Positions 44,812 through 56,322 of a stretch of DNA of 64,000 bases are shown here, piece after piece. Under the pieces are notes generated by a model. The model did not search any database. It saw nothing but the letters and a program-made list of their open reading frames with translations, and was not told the origin of the DNA. The position numbers and the translations under genes were made by a program. How positions within the stretch are numbered: position 1 is the stretch's first letter; each line of letters opens with the position of its first letter. Source of the stretch: JBGOTP01 sp963717075 (GTDB lineage Bacteria; Acidobacteriota; Vicinamibacteria; Vicinamibacterales; CAVVIG01); contig CAVQVI010000027.1 in NCBI GenBank assembly GCA_963717075.1, positions 496,001-560,000 on the forward strand. Direction: 5' to 3'.

Positions 44812-46014
44812 TTACCGGGGAAACGCGTCCTTTGGCAGTCCCGACACCACGCGCAGGGCATTTTGGTAATAGAGCTTTCTGAGCACTGTGTCTGGAAGGT
44901 CCATGCCGTACAGCTTCCAGAACGCGTGATAGTTACGGTAGTAGTCGAAGTACTCATCCTTGGTCTCGAACACGCGCCAGTAGTACGGATACTCCGACGA
45001 CTCGAACGCATCCTTGCCGAAGAGGATGCGATCCTGGTACTTCACGAAGAAGTCGTGGGCCGCGCGAGGCTGACGGCCGAGGTCGTAGAGGATGGCGCCG
45101 ACTTCGGTCACGACATTCGGAAACGCGTCGAGCATCTTCGCGGCGCGCGCCAGATCGTTCGCGTGCCAGCCGAAGTGCGCGGCAATGAAGCGCGTCTTTG
45201 GATGTTTCCTGAAGACGTTGTCGCGCTCCGTCATGAGCTCGTCGAACGTGACCTGCCCGGGTTCGGAGTTACGGCGGTCACGGAAGAGCGCCAGCTCCAA
45301 CCAGCGTTCGTTCTGGATGTCGAACGGCTGAAAGAATGCCTGCGGCTCGGCGGTGTGAATGAAGACCGGCACACCCAGGCGCGCGCAGGCGGCCCAAATG
45401 GGATCGAGCGTCGCGTCGTCCACGCGGAGGCGTGTACCGTCTGTTTTTCTGGCAGTGAGCCCGAGGCTCTTGCTGATCTCGCCCACGCCAACCGCGCCCG
45501 CCTTCACGTCCGCTTCGAGTTGCGCCACGGCCCGTTCTGCCCAACCGGGGCCGACGTCTCGGAAATTTACGCCAGCGAGGATACGAACCCGGTTAGCGTG
45601 CGGACTCGCGCTGACCATCGAAAGAGCCCTCTGGAGGTCAGCGCCCGACGAGTTGTCGGCGCTCACGAAGAGGCCGACATTGAGGGTGTCGAGAGTCTTC
45701 ACAAGATCCGCCAGGCCGCTCTGCGACTGGAGCATCCCCGCCGCGTGGCCGTGGATGTCGATAACCGGGTACTTTGCGCGTGGCACGGAGTGCTGCTCGG
45801 TGACCAGCCCAGACTTCGGCCGATAGTCCACAATGCTCGGGGCCGGGAATTCGGGTGCTTGACAGCGCCCGGGACGCACTTCTGTTGTGCCGGGCGGACA
45901 AGGCTGGCCAGGCTGAAGCTGCGTGTCACGGCCCCGTCCCCGCTGAGCGAGTTCGTCGGCGCCCCCAACAGCCGAGAGAGCAAGAATGACGGCGAATGCG
46001 CGAGGGAGATGCAT
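44812..46014 (-). CDS. Secreted amidohydrolase (Amidohydro_2 type)
   Basis: A 400-residue TIM-barrel metal hydrolase with a signal peptide (FAVILALSAVGGADE, residues 8-22). The metal site starts at YPVIDIHGHAAG (HxH), then comes GVGEISKSLGL, VPVFIHTAEPQAFF (His), FIAAHFGWHANDL (His) and RILFGKDAF (Asp). This is the order of the 2-amino-3-carboxymuconate decarboxylase/amidohydrolase 2 clan. Substrate unknown. GGAG sits about 8 nt before the ATG. It reads away from the methyltransferase gene. Confidence 0.85.
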   Translation of the reverse strand: MHLPRAFAVILALSAVGGADELAQRGRGRDTQLQPGQPCPPGTTEVRPGRCQAPEFPAPSIVDYRPKSGLVTEQHSVPRAKYPVIDIHGHAAGMLQSQSGLADLVKTLDTLNVGLFVSADNSSGADLQRALSMVSASPHANRVRILAGVNFRDVGPGWAERAVAQLEADVKAGAVGVGEISKSLGLTARKTDGTRLRVDDATLDPIWAACARLGVPVFIHTAEPQAFFQPFDIQNERWLELALFRDRRNSEPGQVTFDELMTERDNVFRKHPKTRFIAAHFGWHANDLARAAKMLDAFPNVVTEVGAILYDLGRQPRAAHDFFVKYQDRILFGKDAFESSEYPYYWRVFETKDEYFDYYRNYHAFWKLYGMDLPDTVLRKLYYQNALRVVSGLPKDAFPR

Positions 46015-46130
46015 GTGAGGACTCCGGGGGAATATTATTGATCTGCGGCATCCTCAGCTGGCTCGCGCAGAGCTTGCTCGACCACCCACTGAACGCGATG
46101 GGTTGGTCCGGGCGTTGACGTGGCTCTCTA

Positions 46131-46844
46131 CTAGAGGCGCTCGAAGCACACCATGCGCTGCGCGCGAGGGTGGGCCCAGTCCCCGATGTAATGCACGCGC
46201 CAGGGCTGCCGTTCGGCCAATCGAACAAGGTCCAAGAAACGGCAGTGAAACGGATCGCGGTCCGGATAGCTGATGACGTCTCCAGGGTGGTGGCGGAGTT
46301 GCGCGGGCACGGGGCCCGGCGGCGCTTCGAAGAAGGTTGCGTAGAATGCGCCGCCTGGCCTGACGACAGGCGCGAGTGCCGAAAGGCACCGAGCCACCTC
46401 TTCCGGTGGCAGGTGGGTGAACAAGGACTGCGCCAGCGCAACGTCGAACTGCACGCCGAACGACGCGGCGTCGAACGCCCCGGTGCATTTGAGATGTTCC
46501 CGCGGGAGTTGTGACTGCAGACCTGCCCGGGAAATCTCGACGTCGTACCCCGCGTTCAGGAGTGACGAATTGACGTCAATGCCGAAGTAGTGCCCCGGCT
46601 CCAGATAGCGCACGAAATGAATTCCGCCGCGAAGGCAACCACACCCGACATCCAGCAGAAAGTCGCCCGGGCGAAGTCCCCGGCCGACGAGGAACTTGAA
46701 CTGCAGCTCGCCCATCATGTCCCACAAACCACCCACGAACTCACGGTGGTCCCCGGCTCCAATCTCGTCGGGTGTCAGATGGCGTTCGTAGAGGTTGTGG
46801 GTCGAAAGGCGACGGGGTTCTGGACGCATGAGCGAGTAACACAT
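46131..46844 (-). CDS. Class I SAM-dependent methyltransferase
   Basis: A 237-residue protein from the ATG at 46844; 46829 is another possible start. The SAM-binding motif I is FLLDVGCGCLRGGIHFVRYL, followed by GHYFGIDVNSSLLNAG (motif II acidic residue), DVALAQSLFTHLP and LAPVVRPGGAFYATFF. An N-terminal helical part (EIGAGDHREFVGGLWDMMGE) precedes it. The substrate is unknown. Its overall pattern (LxxxGRxRHREFVGG, LDVGCGxLRxGxxLI) is shared by a family often found near polysaccharide genes. The 166 bases upstream hold nothing I can identify. Confidence 0.75.
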   Translation of the reverse strand: MCYSLMRPEPRRLSTHNLYERHLTPDEIGAGDHREFVGGLWDMMGELQFKFLVGRGLRPGDFLLDVGCGCLRGGIHFVRYLEPGHYFGIDVNSSLLNAGYDVEISRAGLQSQLPREHLKCTGAFDAASFGVQFDVALAQSLFTHLPPEEVARCLSALAPVVRPGGAFYATFFEAPPGPVPAQLRHHPGDVISYPDRDPFHCRFLDLVRLAERQPWRVHYIGDWAHPRAQRMVCFERL

Positions 46845-47010
46845 TCTGCCGCAGCAGGGCCCAGGTTGCCAGCCGCGACGGCAAGGGCTGGTCCTTCGGC
46901 CCGCGCTACCTGGTCGACATCCTGCCGGTGCTCCGGTTGGGGGCGCCAGGGAGCTGGTCCAGCCTGTCCGCCCTGGCAAAGTGGCTGACGGCTGGAGCTG
47001 AAGCTCTGGC

Positions 47011-47757
<747 letters not shown>

Positions 47758-47776
47758 AAACAGTCCGCCGACAATC

Positions 47777-47903
47777 CGTAGGCCCGACCTTCAGGTCCGG
47801 CCTACGTTCAGTCCTGCGTGCCCGACTCGTAGGCCCGACCTTCAGGTCGGCGATCACCGTCGACGTTAGAACACGCGACGCCCGAGCTAAAGCTCGGGCC
47901 TAC
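47777..47903. repeat. REP-like palindromes, cluster 5
   Basis: Three units in the sdhA-sdhB gap: 47777-47806, 47828-47850 and 47879-47903. The last is of the CCCGAGC...GCTCGGG variant and its TAG provides the stop codon of sdhA on the minus strand. Confidence 0.85.
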
Positions 47904-49813
47904 TTATAACTCCGCTGGCTCGGGTGCACTTCCTCGAACTCGAGGGCTTCTTTGTGCAGTTCCGGCCGCCGGCCGATGCCCTTGAACTCCCACGCAGCGA
48001 CATAGGTGAAGTTCGCATCGTCCCGCAACGCTTCGCCATCGGGCGTCTGGCTTTCCTCGCGGAAATGGCCACCGCACGATTCCCGCCGCTCGAGCGCGTC
48101 GAGCGCGAGCAGCTCCGCAAACTCCAGATAGTCGGCGACGCGACCCGCGTATTCGAGACTCTGATTGAGGTTGTCCGGCGTGCCCGGTATCGAGACGTTC
48201 TCCCAGAATTCGTCGCGCAAGGTTGGAATGGCGGCCAGCGCGCGCCTGAGGCTCGCGTCGGTCCGAGCCATCCCGACGTCGTCCCACATGATGCGTCCGA
48301 GCTCGCGGTGGATCTCGCGGACGCTCCGATTGCCCTTCACCGATAGCAGCTTCTTGATCCGCGTCTGCACGCTGCTCGCGGCTTCGTTGAACGCGTCGTG
48401 ATCGGTTGTGACCTTGGGAAGCGAACCACTCGCGAGGTAGTGCCCGATGGTGTAGGGGATGACGAAGTAGCCGTCAGCGAGTCCCTGCATGAGCGCGCTG
48501 GCGCCGAGACGATTCGCGCCGTGATCCGAGAAGTTCGCCTCGCCGAGGACGTGGAGCCCCGGGACGTTGCTCATCAGGTTGTAGTCGACCCAGAGCCCGC
48601 CCATTGTGTAGTGGATGGCGGGGTAGATGCGCATCGGGACTCTGTACGCATCCTCGTCGGTGATCTTCCGGTACATCTGGAAGAGGTTGCCGTATTTCTC
48701 CTGAATCGTTTCGAGTCCGACCCGCTTGATGGCGTCTGCGAAATCGAGGTACACGGCAAGGCCGCTTTCACCGACACCCCGGCCATCGTCGCATGCCTGT
48801 TTCGCGTTGCGCGACGCGACGTCCCGCGGGACCAGGTTGCCGAAACTGGGATACTTCCGCTCGAGATAGTAGTCGCGTTCGTCCTCGGGAATCTGCTCCG
48901 GCGGCCGCGAGTCGCCTTTCTTCTTCGGAACCCAGACGCGCCCGTCGTTCCGAAGGCTTTCGCTCATGAGCGTGAGCTTCGACTGGTGTTCTCCGCTGAC
49001 CGGAATGCACGTCGGATGAATCTGGGTAAAGCAGGGATTCGCGAAGAGCGCCCCTCGCTTGTGCGCGCGCCATGCGGCGGTGACGTTGGAGTTCACCGCG
49101 TTGGTCGAGAGGTAGTAGACCGTGCCGTAGCCGCCCGTGGCGAGAACGACAGCATCCGCCGCATACCGCTCGATGTCGCCCGTGACGAGATTGCGGGCGA
49201 TGATGCCGCGGGCCTTGCCGTCGATCATCACCAAATCGAGCATTTCGCGCCGCGCGAACAGACGGACGCTCTTCTGTTGAACCTGGCGCATCAGCGATTG
49301 GTAGGCGCCGATGAGCAACTGCTGCCCGGTCTGCCCGCGGGCATAGAACGTGCGCGAGACCTGCGCGCCGCCAAACGACCGATTGTCGAGCAGGCCACCG
49401 TACTCGCGCGCGAACGGGACGCCCTGGGCCACGCACTGGTCGATGATATTCACGCTCAGCTGCGCGAGCCGGTAGACATTCGATTCGCGCGAGCGGTAGT
49501 CGCCGCCCTTCACCGTGTCGTAGAACAGCCGATACACGCTGTCGCCGTCGTTCTGGTAGTTCTTGGCGGCGTTGATTCCACCCTGCGCGGCAATGCTGTG
49601 CGCGCGACGCGGGCTGTCCTGAATGCAGAGGTTGATGACGTTGTAACCCAGCTCACCAAGCGATGCCGCCGCCGACGCGCCCGCGAGGCCTGTCCCGACG
49701 CAGATGATGGTGTACTTCCGCTTGTTGGCCGGGTTGACCAGCTTCATCTCGAACTTGTGGCGGTCCCAGCGATCCGCGACGGGGCCCGAAGGGGATCTAG
49801 CGTCCAGTGTCAT
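47900..49813 (-). CDS. sdhA: Succinate dehydrogenase flavoprotein subunit
   Basis: A 637-residue SdhA from the ATG overlapping the sdhC stop. Motifs: ICVGTGLAGASAAASLGELG (FAD fold), RRAHSIAAQGGINAAKNY with the His that carries FAD, the TGGYGTVYYLSTNAV region, QIHPTCIPVSGEHQSK and MRIYPAIHYTMGGLWVDYN with the substrate His. LGEANFSDHGANRLGA is the late FAD contact. The long form with few residues in the capping region and a b558-type SdhC points to the Bacillus/Bacteroides/epsilon-type enzyme, with menaquinone as a likely partner (inference). Confidence 0.95.
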   Translation of the reverse strand: MTLDARSPSGPVADRWDRHKFEMKLVNPANKRKYTIICVGTGLAGASAAASLGELGYNVINLCIQDSPRRAHSIAAQGGINAAKNYQNDGDSVYRLFYDTVKGGDYRSRESNVYRLAQLSVNIIDQCVAQGVPFAREYGGLLDNRSFGGAQVSRTFYARGQTGQQLLIGAYQSLMRQVQQKSVRLFARREMLDLVMIDGKARGIIARNLVTGDIERYAADAVVLATGGYGTVYYLSTNAVNSNVTAAWRAHKRGALFANPCFTQIHPTCIPVSGEHQSKLTLMSESLRNDGRVWVPKKKGDSRPPEQIPEDERDYYLERKYPSFGNLVPRDVASRNAKQACDDGRGVGESGLAVYLDFADAIKRVGLETIQEKYGNLFQMYRKITDEDAYRVPMRIYPAIHYTMGGLWVDYNLMSNVPGLHVLGEANFSDHGANRLGASALMQGLADGYFVIPYTIGHYLASGSLPKVTTDHDAFNEAASSVQTRIKKLLSVKGNRSVREIHRELGRIMWDDVGMARTDASLRRALAAIPTLRDEFWENVSIPGTPDNLNQSLEYAGRVADYLEFAELLALDALERRESCGGHFREESQTPDGEALRDDANFTYVAAWEFKGIGRRPELHKEALEFEEVHPSQRSYK

Positions 49814-50481
49814 GCGCGGCCTGCCACGAAATACGCCCAGAGCGTGATCGCGATGAAGGCTCCGGCAATCAGAACCGCGATGGCTCGACCCGTGACGAGG
49901 AGCTTCGACGTCACGCGTTGGCCCTCCACGCCGAGCGACTGAAACGCGCTCGAGGCGCCGTGCCACAGGTGCGAGCCGACGATCAGCATGCTCAGGACGT
50001 AAAAGCCCGCGACCAGTGGGTTTCTGAAGTTATCCATCTCCAGACGGTAGAAGTCTTTGCCGCCCCCCGCCCACTCGTAGGTCTGGCTGAACTTGAATGC
50101 CTTCACATGGATGATGAGAAAGGCCAGCAACCAGAGCCCCGACAGAATCATCGTGGACGAGGCGACGGTCTTTCGGCTGGGCGGGCCGGCAAACTTCTTC
50201 AGCGCATACGGGACCGGCCGCGCCCGCCGGTTGTCCAGGACCATCTCGATGGTCTTCACGACGTGCAGGAGGAAGACGAGCAGCAGACCGACTTCGATCA
50301 CGGGCAGCAGCGGGATGCGTTCCAGCCTGTCGGCGGTCCCGTTGAAGACCTCGGGCCCGAGAAACACCATCAGATTCGCGCTGACGTGAATGAGGAGATA
50401 GAGGACAAGACCAAGACCGGTGGCGCCGATGAGCAGCTTGCTGCCGACAGAGGAAGAGAGGACGCGCGCACGCGACGACAT
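49810..50481 (-). CDS. sdhC: Succinate dehydrogenase cytochrome b558-type subunit
   Basis: A 223-residue membrane anchor with five predicted helices. Candidate haem ligands are His in LYLLIHVSANLMVFLG (helix 1), LVFLLHVVKTIE (helix 2), LAFLIIHVKAF (helix 3) and LIVGSHLWHGASSAFQSLG (helix 4). This two-haem single-subunit architecture belongs to the type B succinate:quinone oxidoreductases. It is first in sdhCAB and divergent from sucC with a 64-bp gap. Confidence 0.92.
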   Translation of the reverse strand: MSSRARVLSSSVGSKLLIGATGLGLVLYLLIHVSANLMVFLGPEVFNGTADRLERIPLLPVIEVGLLLVFLLHVVKTIEMVLDNRRARPVPYALKKFAGPPSRKTVASSTMILSGLWLLAFLIIHVKAFKFSQTYEWAGGGKDFYRLEMDNFRNPLVAGFYVLSMLIVGSHLWHGASSAFQSLGVEGQRVTSKLLVTGRAIAVLIAGAFIAITLWAYFVAGRA

Positions 50482-50545
50482 GTGCGCCCCAGTTTACTGT
50501 TGCGCAACGACAACGTGCAAGTTAGCATCAGGAGTTTCCTTCGCC

Positions 50546-51706
<1,161 letters not shown>

Positions 51707-51710
51707 GTCT

Positions 51711-51769
51711 CGTAGGCCCGACCTTTAGGTCGGGCGTCAAGGTCGCCCGAGCTGAAGCTCGGGCCTACG
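51711..51769. repeat. REP-like palindrome pair, cluster 6
   Basis: Facing units at 51711-51736 (CCCGACC type) and 51744-51769 (CCCGAGC type) between sucC and sucD, 4 bases after the sucC stop. Confidence 0.85.
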
Positions 51770-51794
51770 TCCAACCGAACGCATCAATTGACAT

Positions 51795-52670
51795 ATGTCC
51801 GTACTCATCGACAAATCGACGCGACTACTGGTGCAGGGCCTCACGGGCCGCGAAGGAACGTTCCACGCGAAGCAGGCCGCTGCCTACGGAACGACCGTGG
51901 TTGGCGGCGTCACGCCAGGCAAGGGTGGGACGACGCATGAAGGCTGGCCGATTTTCGACACCGTTCGCGATGCAGTCGAGAAGGAGGGTGCGAACGCGTC
52001 GGTCGTCTTTGTCCCGCCCCCCTTTGCTGCAGATGCCGTCATGGAGTCCGCGGAGGCTGGCATTCGCGTCGTGGTGTGCATTACCGAAGGGATTCCCACG
52101 CTCGACATGATGAGGGCGATGACCTACCTGAAGTCGCGCCCTGCCACACGCCTTGTTGGACCGAATTGTCCGGGTGTCATTTCAGCCGGCAAGGGGAAGG
52201 CCGGCATCATTCCCGGCCACATCTGCCGCGAAGGGCGCATTGGTATCGTTTCGAAGAGTGGCACCCTGACCTACGAGGCCATCCACCAGTTGACGAGGCT
52301 CGGTCTCGGACAGACCACGTGCATCGGGATCGGCGGCGATCCGCTGATCGGCACGACGCATATCGATGCACTGCAAATGTTTGCCAACGATCCGGAGACC
52401 GACGCCGTGATCATGATCGGCGAGATCGGTGGCAGCGCCGAAGAGGAAGCGGCGGTCTGGATCAAGGACAACTTCAAGAAGCCTGTTGTGGCCTTTATCG
52501 CCGGTCAGACGGCGCCTCCCGGGCGCCGCATGGGGCACGCAGGGGCCATCATTGCCGGCGGGAAGGGGACCGCCGCGGAGAAGATGGCGGCGCTCAGTGC
52601 GGCCGGCGTGACGGTTGTGAAGAGCCCAGCAGACATGGGCAAAGCCATCAAGGAAATCACTGGCAGCTAA
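51795..52670 (+). CDS. sucD: Succinyl-CoA synthetase alpha subunit
   Basis: A 291-residue subunit. It starts with VLIDKSTRLLVQGLTGREG (CoA-binding fold), then GVTPGKGG, CITEGIPTLDM, LVGPNCPGVIS and GIVSKSGTLTYEAIHQL. The catalytic His is in FIAGQTAPPGRRMGHAGAII. It forms the dimer or tetramer with SucC. An ATATG context and no strong ribosome site precede the start, so translation may depend on sucC. Confidence 0.95.
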   Translation: MSVLIDKSTRLLVQGLTGREGTFHAKQAAAYGTTVVGGVTPGKGGTTHEGWPIFDTVRDAVEKEGANASVVFVPPPFAADAVMESAEAGIRVVVCITEGIPTLDMMRAMTYLKSRPATRLVGPNCPGVISAGKGKAGIIPGHICREGRIGIVSKSGTLTYEAIHQLTRLGLGQTTCIGIGGDPLIGTTHIDALQMFANDPETDAVIMIGEIGGSAEEEAAVWIKDNFKKPVVAFIAGQTAPPGRRMGHAGAIIAGGKGTAAEKMAALSAAGVTVVKSPADMGKAIKEITGS

Positions 52671-52687
52671 ACACCGTGTTTTCCGCG

Positions 52688-52696
52688 TGTTATACT
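52688..52696 (+). promoter_or_regulatory. Extended -10 promoter ahead of korA
   Basis: TGTTATACT, with TATACT at 52691-52696 and TG two bases upstream, lies in the sucD-korA gap about 60 nt before the korA ATG. No clear -35. Confidence 0.4.
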
Positions 52697-52763
52697 GATT
52701 TGGATCGGCCTTCCCTCAAGAGGCTTCAGTTTCTCTCTATTCATAGGCCGTAAGGGTTTACGA

Positions 52764-54654
52764 ATGTCATCTACAGATCTGGCAACGGAAACACAGAGGA
52801 CGGTCGCTCGTAAGCAACGCGTAGTCAATGACTTCAGCATTCAGGTCGCGACCGTGAATGGGTCCGGCAGCCAGACCGCCAACATGGTCCTGCTGCGGTC
52901 AATCTTGCTCATGGGTGTGCCCGTGTCGGGCAAGAACATGTTCCCATCGAACATCGCCGGGCTGCCCACCTGGTACACGATTCGTGCGAGCAAACGCGGG
53001 TACATCGCGCGGCGCAAGGAGGTCGATTTTCTCGTCGCGATGAATCCCGAGACGGCCAAGGAAGACGTCCTGACGCTGGAGCCAGGCGCTGCCGTGGTCT
53101 ACGACGAGCCGCTCAAGCTCAACACCCTGCGCAGCGACGTCGTGTTCTACCCCGTGCCATTCGACAAACTGGTGGCGCCGGTGTGCCCGGATGCGAAGCT
53201 TCGACGCCTCGTCCGCAACATGATCTACGACGGCATTCTGGCGAAGATTCTGGGCATCGACCTGGCGCACATGGAGAAGGCGCTTGCCAAGCAGATGGGG
53301 AAGAAAGCCAAAGCCGTGGCGTTCAACGTCGGCGCGCTCAAGGCGGGCTGGGACTATGCCGAGGCGACGTTCACGAAACAGGATCCGTACGTCATCGAAG
53401 CGATGAACGAAACGGCCGGCAAGATCCTCATCGAAGGCAACGCCGCCGCAGCCATCGGCTGCATGATGGCCGGGGTCACGGTCGTGGCGTGGTACCCGAT
53501 TACACCTTCATCGTCTCTCTGCGAATCGCTCATCACGTATCTGAAGAAATACCGCATCGACAAGGCGACCGGAAAGGCCACGTTTGCCGTTGTGCAGGCT
53601 GAAGACGAGATCGCCTCACTCGGCATGGTGATCGGGGCGAGCTGGGCAGGCGCGCGGTCGATGACGGCGACAGCAGGTCCCGGCATCTCGTTGATGGGCG
53701 AGTTCGCGGGCCTCGCGTACTACGCGGAAACGCCGGCGGTGATCTTCGACGTCCAGCGCGTGGGGCCGTCCACTGGCCTGCCCACGCGGACCGCGCAGGG
53801 CGACCTGCTGCAGGTGGCGTTCTTGTCGCACGGCGACACCAAACACATCATGCTGATGCCGGCCTCCGTGGAAGAGTCCTACACGATGGCCATGCAGGCA
53901 TTCGACCTCGCCGAGCAGTTCCAGACGCCGGTCTTCGTGATGATGGATCTCGATCTGGGCATGAACAACTGGATGTCGGACGCGTTCACGTACCCGACGG
54001 GTCCGATCAATCGCGGCAAGCGGCTCGACCGCGGAGAAACTGAAGGAACTCGGCGAGTGGGGCCGGTACAAGGACGTGGACGGCGACGGCATCCCGTATC
54101 GCACGGTGCCGGGCGACACCATGCCGGCATATTTCGCCCGAGGATCCGGCCACAACGCGAAGGGACAATACAGCGAGCGCCCCGACGACTACGTGGAGAA
54201 CATGGATCGCCTCGCCAGAAAATTCGAGACGGCACGCTCACACGTACCTGAGCCCGTCATCCAGAGCAACCCGAAGGCCAAGATTGGCTTCGTCGCCTTC
54301 GGCACGTCCCATTTCGCGACGGAAGAGAGCCGCGATCAGCTCCTCGAGGAGACGAAGGTCGAAACCTCGTACTTCCGACTGCGCGGGTACCCCTTCAATG
54401 CCGAGCTCGCAAGGTTCGTCGACGCTCACGATCGCGTGTACATGATCGAGCAGAATCGCGACGCGCAGCTCAGGCAGCTGATGAAGCTGGAGTTGACACC
54501 CGAGCAGGTGTCCAAGCTCCGGAGCGTCCTCCACTACAGTGGTCTGCCGATCGATGCCCGCAGCATCACCGACGATGTACTGGCGCAGGAAGGCTTCGAG
54601 GTGGCCAAGAAGACGGTCGCTCGGGTGAGTGCGGGAAGCGCGGGTGGAGAGTAG
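52764..54654 (+). CDS. korA: 2-oxoglutarate:ferredoxin oxidoreductase alpha (fused gamma-alpha), frameshifted
   Basis: This subunit of a thiamine-diphosphate enzyme oxidises 2-oxoglutarate to succinyl-CoA with ferredoxin as acceptor. The N-terminal gamma domain has NGSGSQTANMVLLRSILLMG and GLPTWYTIRASKRGY; the alpha domain has GCMMAGVTVVAWYPITPSSS and QAEDEIASLGMVIGASWAG (family ExE-x-A). At about 54029 one C too many breaks the frame after GPINRGKRLD. The next frame continues AEKLKELGEWGRYKDVDGDG to the C-terminus (VYMIEQNRDAQLRQLM). Repaired, the protein has about 629 residues, normal for this type. Substrate is inferred from TCA neighbours. Confidence 0.9.
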
Positions 54655-54713
54655 CTGATGCCCGCATCGCAGAGCGCTAATCGTTAATTGCAGATCTAAT
54701 CCCCAGACATCAC

Positions 54714-55742
54714 ATGACGACACCGATTAAAGTCAATCGCATCGGCCTCGAGCACCAGATCTACAAGGGCAGCAAGACGACCCTGTGCGCCGGGTGCGGG
54801 CACAACTCGATCTCCGAGCGCATTATCGACGCCTTTTACGAGATGGGCGTGAATCCGAAGCAGGTGGTGAAGTTGTCGGGTATCGGGTGTTCGAGCAAGA
54901 GCCCGGCGTACTTCCTCGGTTCCTCTCACGGGTTCAATGCGGTCCATGGCCGCATGCCGTCGGTCGGAACAGGCGCCATGCTGGCCAACCAGAAGCTCAT
55001 TGCGATCGGCGTCAGCGGCGACGGCGATACCGGCGCCATTGGCATCGGCCAGTTCGTGCATCTCATGCGTCGCAACCTGCCGATTATCTACATCATTGAA
55101 GACAACGGCTGCTACGGCCTCACGAAGGGTCAGTTCTCGCCGACCGCGGATCTGGGCTCGAAGCTCAAGACCGGTGTGGTGAACGACCTGCCGCCGATCG
55201 ACACCTGCGCCCTTGCCATCGAGCTCGGTGCCACGTTTGTCGGCCGCTCGTTCTCCGGCGATAAGAAGCAGCTGCTGTCGCTGTTGAAAGCGTCGCTGGC
55301 GCATCGCGGCACGGTGATGCTCGACGTGATCTCTCCCTGTGTGACCTTCAACGACCACGAGGGTTCGACCAAGAGCTATGCCTATGCCAAGGAGCACGAT
55401 GATCCAGTCGAGGACGTCACGTTCGTCCCCTTCTTCGAGGACATCACCGTGGACTACGCGCCTGGCAGCGCGCAGGAAGTCACGATGCACGACGGCTCCA
55501 GGCTCGTCCTGAAGAAGCTCGAAGAGGACTACGACCCGACCGACAAGCTCAATGCGATAAAGCGCCTCCACGAGAGCGCGCGGCGTGGCGAGTTCGCAAC
55601 AGGTCTCATCTACATCGAGCCCGACCGCGACGATTTCCTGACGCAACTCAACGTCGTCGACGAGCCGCTGGCGAGCCTGCCGCTCGAGAGGACGCGACCG
55701 GGCAGGGAGGCGCTGGAGGAGATCATGGAAGGGCTGAGGTAG
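54714..55742 (+). CDS. korB: 2-oxoglutarate:ferredoxin oxidoreductase beta subunit
   Basis: A 342-residue ThDP-binding subunit. It has LCAGCGHNSISERII (a CxxC, part of the cluster site), KLSGIGCSSKSPAYFLG, HGRMPSVGTGAMLANQ and the ThDP motif GVSGDGDTGAIGIGQFVH with its late Asn in EDNGCYGLTKGQFSPT. ISPCVTFNDHEGSTKSYAYA is typical of KorB and PorB. With KorA it replaces the NAD-linked 2-oxoglutarate dehydrogenase; no sucA or sucB is in the window. Confidence 0.93.
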   Translation: MTTPIKVNRIGLEHQIYKGSKTTLCAGCGHNSISERIIDAFYEMGVNPKQVVKLSGIGCSSKSPAYFLGSSHGFNAVHGRMPSVGTGAMLANQKLIAIGVSGDGDTGAIGIGQFVHLMRRNLPIIYIIEDNGCYGLTKGQFSPTADLGSKLKTGVVNDLPPIDTCALAIELGATFVGRSFSGDKKQLLSLLKASLAHRGTVMLDVISPCVTFNDHEGSTKSYAYAKEHDDPVEDVTFVPFFEDITVDYAPGSAQEVTMHDGSRLVLKKLEEDYDPTDKLNAIKRLHESARRGEFATGLIYIEPDRDDFLTQLNVVDEPLASLPLERTRPGREALEEIMEGLR

Positions 55743-55813
55743 GAGACAGGTATCGAACATCGGACATCGCACAGTGCAAATCTCAAGGTCGGATCGCCAC
55801 CACCATTTTTCGA

Positions 55814-56194
55814 TCAATGATTCCGTTGATGAGGACGCTGGTTGGCGATTGCCGTCTTCACGGACGTCGTGAAGATGGCCACCAGCTCCCTTGCCTGTCC
55901 TGCCAGATATTCGAGTTCGTCGCCCGTCGCCATGCCGCTCCGGCCACTGAAGACAAGCCAGAACAGGGTTTCGTCTGCTTCCTCCAGTGTGGTTCCCAGC
56001 TTTGCTGTGAACTCCCGGTGGGAGCGCCCCCGTCTCGAGGCCCGATAGTTGGCGGCCAGGCCCGTCGCGCTGCGAAAAAGCTGGTCCGCAACATGGCGGC
56101 CTTCCCATGATGCCGGCAGCGCGCGGCAGAGTTGCGTGACGCGCAGGGCAAAGCGCATCGTGCGTTCTTCGAGTGCTTCCGCGAGCGGGTTCAT
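55814..56194 (-). CDS. Four-helix-bundle protein (23S rRNA intervening-sequence family)
   Basis: A 126-residue protein from the ATG at 56194. Features are EERTMRFALRVTQLCRALP, VADQLFRSATGLAANYRASR, EFTAKLGTTLEEADETLFWL and QARELVAIFTTSVKTA. This is the four-helix bundle family (TIGR02436), first seen as proteins encoded in intervening sequences of 23S rRNA and also widespread elsewhere. No rRNA is near here. Function is unknown; it is probably an RNA-binding pentamer. The gene is convergent with korB. Confidence 0.85.
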   Translation of the reverse strand: MNPLAEALEERTMRFALRVTQLCRALPASWEGRHVADQLFRSATGLAANYRASRRGRSHREFTAKLGTTLEEADETLFWLVFSGRSGMATGDELEYLAGQARELVAIFTTSVKTAIANQRPHQRNH

Positions 56195-56307
56195 ACGCCC
56201 TGCCGAAGCATTGACCGTTCCACCCGTTGTCGCAGCTCTATTTGTTAAGATTTGCGTTTTCCGATTTACGATGTGCAATTCCTGCGCTCCCCCTGCCGTG
56301 TTCTGGT

Positions 56308-56316
56308 TGCTATAAT
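56308..56316 (+). promoter_or_regulatory. Extended -10 giving a leaderless ndk message
   Basis: TGCTATAAT, with a perfect TATAAT at 56311-56316, ends exactly six bases before the ndk ATG. No ribosome site could fit in the space; the start site should coincide with the A of ATG. Confidence 0.6.
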
Positions 56317-56322
56317 CTCTCG

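Noticed and set aside
48398..49942. A 514-codon plus-strand frame opposite sdhA
   Set aside because: Shadow of sdhA; no domain seen.
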